Shown here: piece after piece, positions 14,066 through 14,797 of the stretch
Layout: the number at the start of each line of letters is the position of its first letter
Position numbering within the stretch: position 1 is the stretch's first letter
NCBI GenBank assembly: GCA_011523725.1
Contig: WTGD01000121.1
Location: 1-14,797 of the forward strand
DNA length: 14,797 nt
Direction of reading: 5' to 3'
From: Nitrospinota bacterium
GTDB taxonomy: Bacteria; UBA8248
Position numbers and translations under genes: made by a program
The notes under the pieces: generated by a model
The model's database searches: none
What the model saw: only the letters and a program-made list of their open reading frames with translations
Told to the model about the DNA's origin: nothing

Positions 14066-14473
14066 ATGATGAGTAATTTGATGAAGTTGTCTGTCATCGT
14101 TGGTGTATTCGTGTTCGGGCTCGTTTGTGGTGTCGTTAGTAATGCATTTACGTTTCAGAGGGGGAAACACGGAGAAGCAGGGAGTACAGAACCTCTGAAA
14201 TATGTAAGGGATTGTAAGTCTTCAAGGCCGGAAAAGGGAGCGAGGTGCTATGCCGAACTGGCTTCTCACTGGGCGTACCAAGCCGATTACCGGGCAATGC
14301 ACCTTGAGCAACATATGGAAAATAATGTTGAGAGGCTGCGTCGTTTATCACGTACAGTGGGCGAAATAGAACATAAATTCGATCATGAGGTGATCAATCG
14401 GATAAAAAATATCGAAAAAGATCTGACTTGGCTCCGTCAGAAGCTCGCTGGAGGCCGTGTCCTTTCGCAATAA
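14066..14473 (+). CDS. Small membrane-anchored coiled-coil protein, unknown function
   Basis: A 135-residue protein that I do not recognise. Residues about 8-29 form one hydrophobic segment (LSVIVGVFVFGLVCGVVSNA), probably an N-terminal anchor or uncleaved signal. After it comes a polar, basic part with two cysteines (C50, C61). Then a heptad-like helical stretch (about 75-128: HMENNVERLRRLSRTVGEIE, then INRIKNIEKDLTWLRQKL) fits a coiled coil. The likely topology is a short cytoplasmic N-terminus and a periplasmic helix. AAAGGAG lies 4 bases before the first ATG and 7 before the second (14069), so either may be used. Base composition and codon use (AAT, ATA, TTA) are far more AT-rich than the neighbours, which suggests transfer or an unusual accessory gene. 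It is isolated: the upstream operon ends about 200 bases before, and the next gene is convergent. Confidence 0.65.
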   Translation: MMSNLMKLSVIVGVFVFGLVCGVVSNAFTFQRGKHGEAGSTEPLKYVRDCKSSRPEKGARCYAELASHWAYQADYRAMHLEQHMENNVERLRRLSRTVGEIEHKFDHEVINRIKNIEKDLTWLRQKLAGGRVLSQ

Positions 14474-14509
14474 ACATTCCTCCTTTGATGTTCACATGCG
14501 GAGGGGTGT
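14474..14509. terminator. Possible hairpin after the small membrane protein gene
   Basis: ACATTCCTCC (14474-14483) and GGAGGGGTGT (14500-14509) can pair over 10 positions in RNA, two of them G-U, around a 16-base loop. It begins directly after the TAA stop. No U-run follows, so termination is only a possibility. Confidence 0.28.
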
Positions 14510-14541
14510 AACAGTGCCTTGCGATGTGAGAGGCGGCCTTC

Positions 14542-14797
14542 TCACACCATTGTCGCGCCGCCGTTTACGTCGAGCGTGACGCCGGTGATGTAGCCCGCCT
14601 CCTTGCTGCACAGGAATACGACGGCCTCCGCAATCTCGTGGGGTTCCGAGAGCCGGCGTAAGGGGGTGGTTTTCTGAATATGGGCGATGCGCTCTTGCGT
14701 CCGGTTGGCGAGGCCGCGCGGGCTGTTCACGTTCGCGGGAGCAACCGCGTTCACGGTGATGCCGTGGGGGCCGAGTTCGAGGGCTGCCTGGCGGGTC
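14542..14797 (-). CDS. Short-chain dehydrogenase/reductase (SDR), C-terminal part (runs off right edge)
   Basis: The last 84 codons of an NAD(P)-dependent SDR of the FabG-like classical type. ALELGPHGITVNAVAP (residues 5-20 of the visible part), PLRRLSEPHEIAEAVVFLCS (45-64) and the C-terminal YITGVTLDVNGGATM (69-83) are standard for the family. The usual Gly after NAVAP is Ala here. The catalytic Tyr-x-x-x-Lys and the cofactor-binding N-terminus lie outside the window, so substrate and cofactor preference cannot be judged. The gene enters from the right edge and converges with the small membrane protein gene. Confidence 0.9.
   Translation of the reverse strand, partial: TRQAALELGPHGITVNAVAPANVNSPRGLANRTQERIAHIQKTTPLRRLSEPHEIAEAVVFLCSKEAGYITGVTLDVNGGATMV

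Noticed and set aside
14520..14547. TGTGAGA...TCTCACA inverted repeat overlapping the SDR stop codon
   Set aside because: Only seven pairs and partly inside the coding sequence, with no U-run on either side.

Overview
The window is GC-rich and densely coding, with strong Shine-Dalgarno (SD) sites, several GTG/TTG starts, a TRAP-type importer and many PLP and CoA enzymes. This fits a Gram-negative, probably marine or environmental heterotroph. I cannot name the taxon from the sequence. No rRNA, tRNA, CRISPR array or complete insertion sequence was seen.

Left third (1-6468): mainly amino-acid and CoA metabolism. A leftward pair encodes a class-III (glutamate-1-semialdehyde type) aminotransferase and a threonine synthase cut by the window edge. 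A branched-chain (fold-type IV) aminotransferase diverges from this pair and converges on a class-I/II aminotransferase. Between the converging genes lie two near-identical CATATATG-centred palindromes. Further right a leftward run (probable operon) holds enoyl-CoA hydratase, a TfoX-N domain protein, a quinone-oxidoreductase-type dehydrogenase and the class-I/II aminotransferase.

Middle (6469-7794): a 387-bp intergenic stretch holds a 243-bp MITE-like element. It has 15-bp terminal inverted repeats, a perfect 5-bp flanking duplication (GCTAT) and a large internal hairpin. A rightward M19 (membrane dipeptidase family) hydrolase follows at once, and the element's right end may supply part of its promoter.

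Right half (7848-13858): a TAXI-type TRAP transporter, made of a secreted receptor and an 868-residue fused DctQ-DctM permease, is transcribed leftward. Divergent from it is a two-gene acyl-CoA ligase operon. Its beta-like subunit resembles ATP-citrate lyase in the C-terminal half, and its alpha-like subunit resembles succinyl-CoA synthetase alpha without a citryl-CoA lyase domain. I read this as a candidate import-and-activate module for a di- or tricarboxylate. The substrate is unproven.

Right end (13859-14797): an AT-rich patch carries a small membrane-anchored coiled-coil protein of unknown function. Its base composition is unlike the neighbours. It converges on the 3' part of a short-chain dehydrogenase gene that runs off the window.
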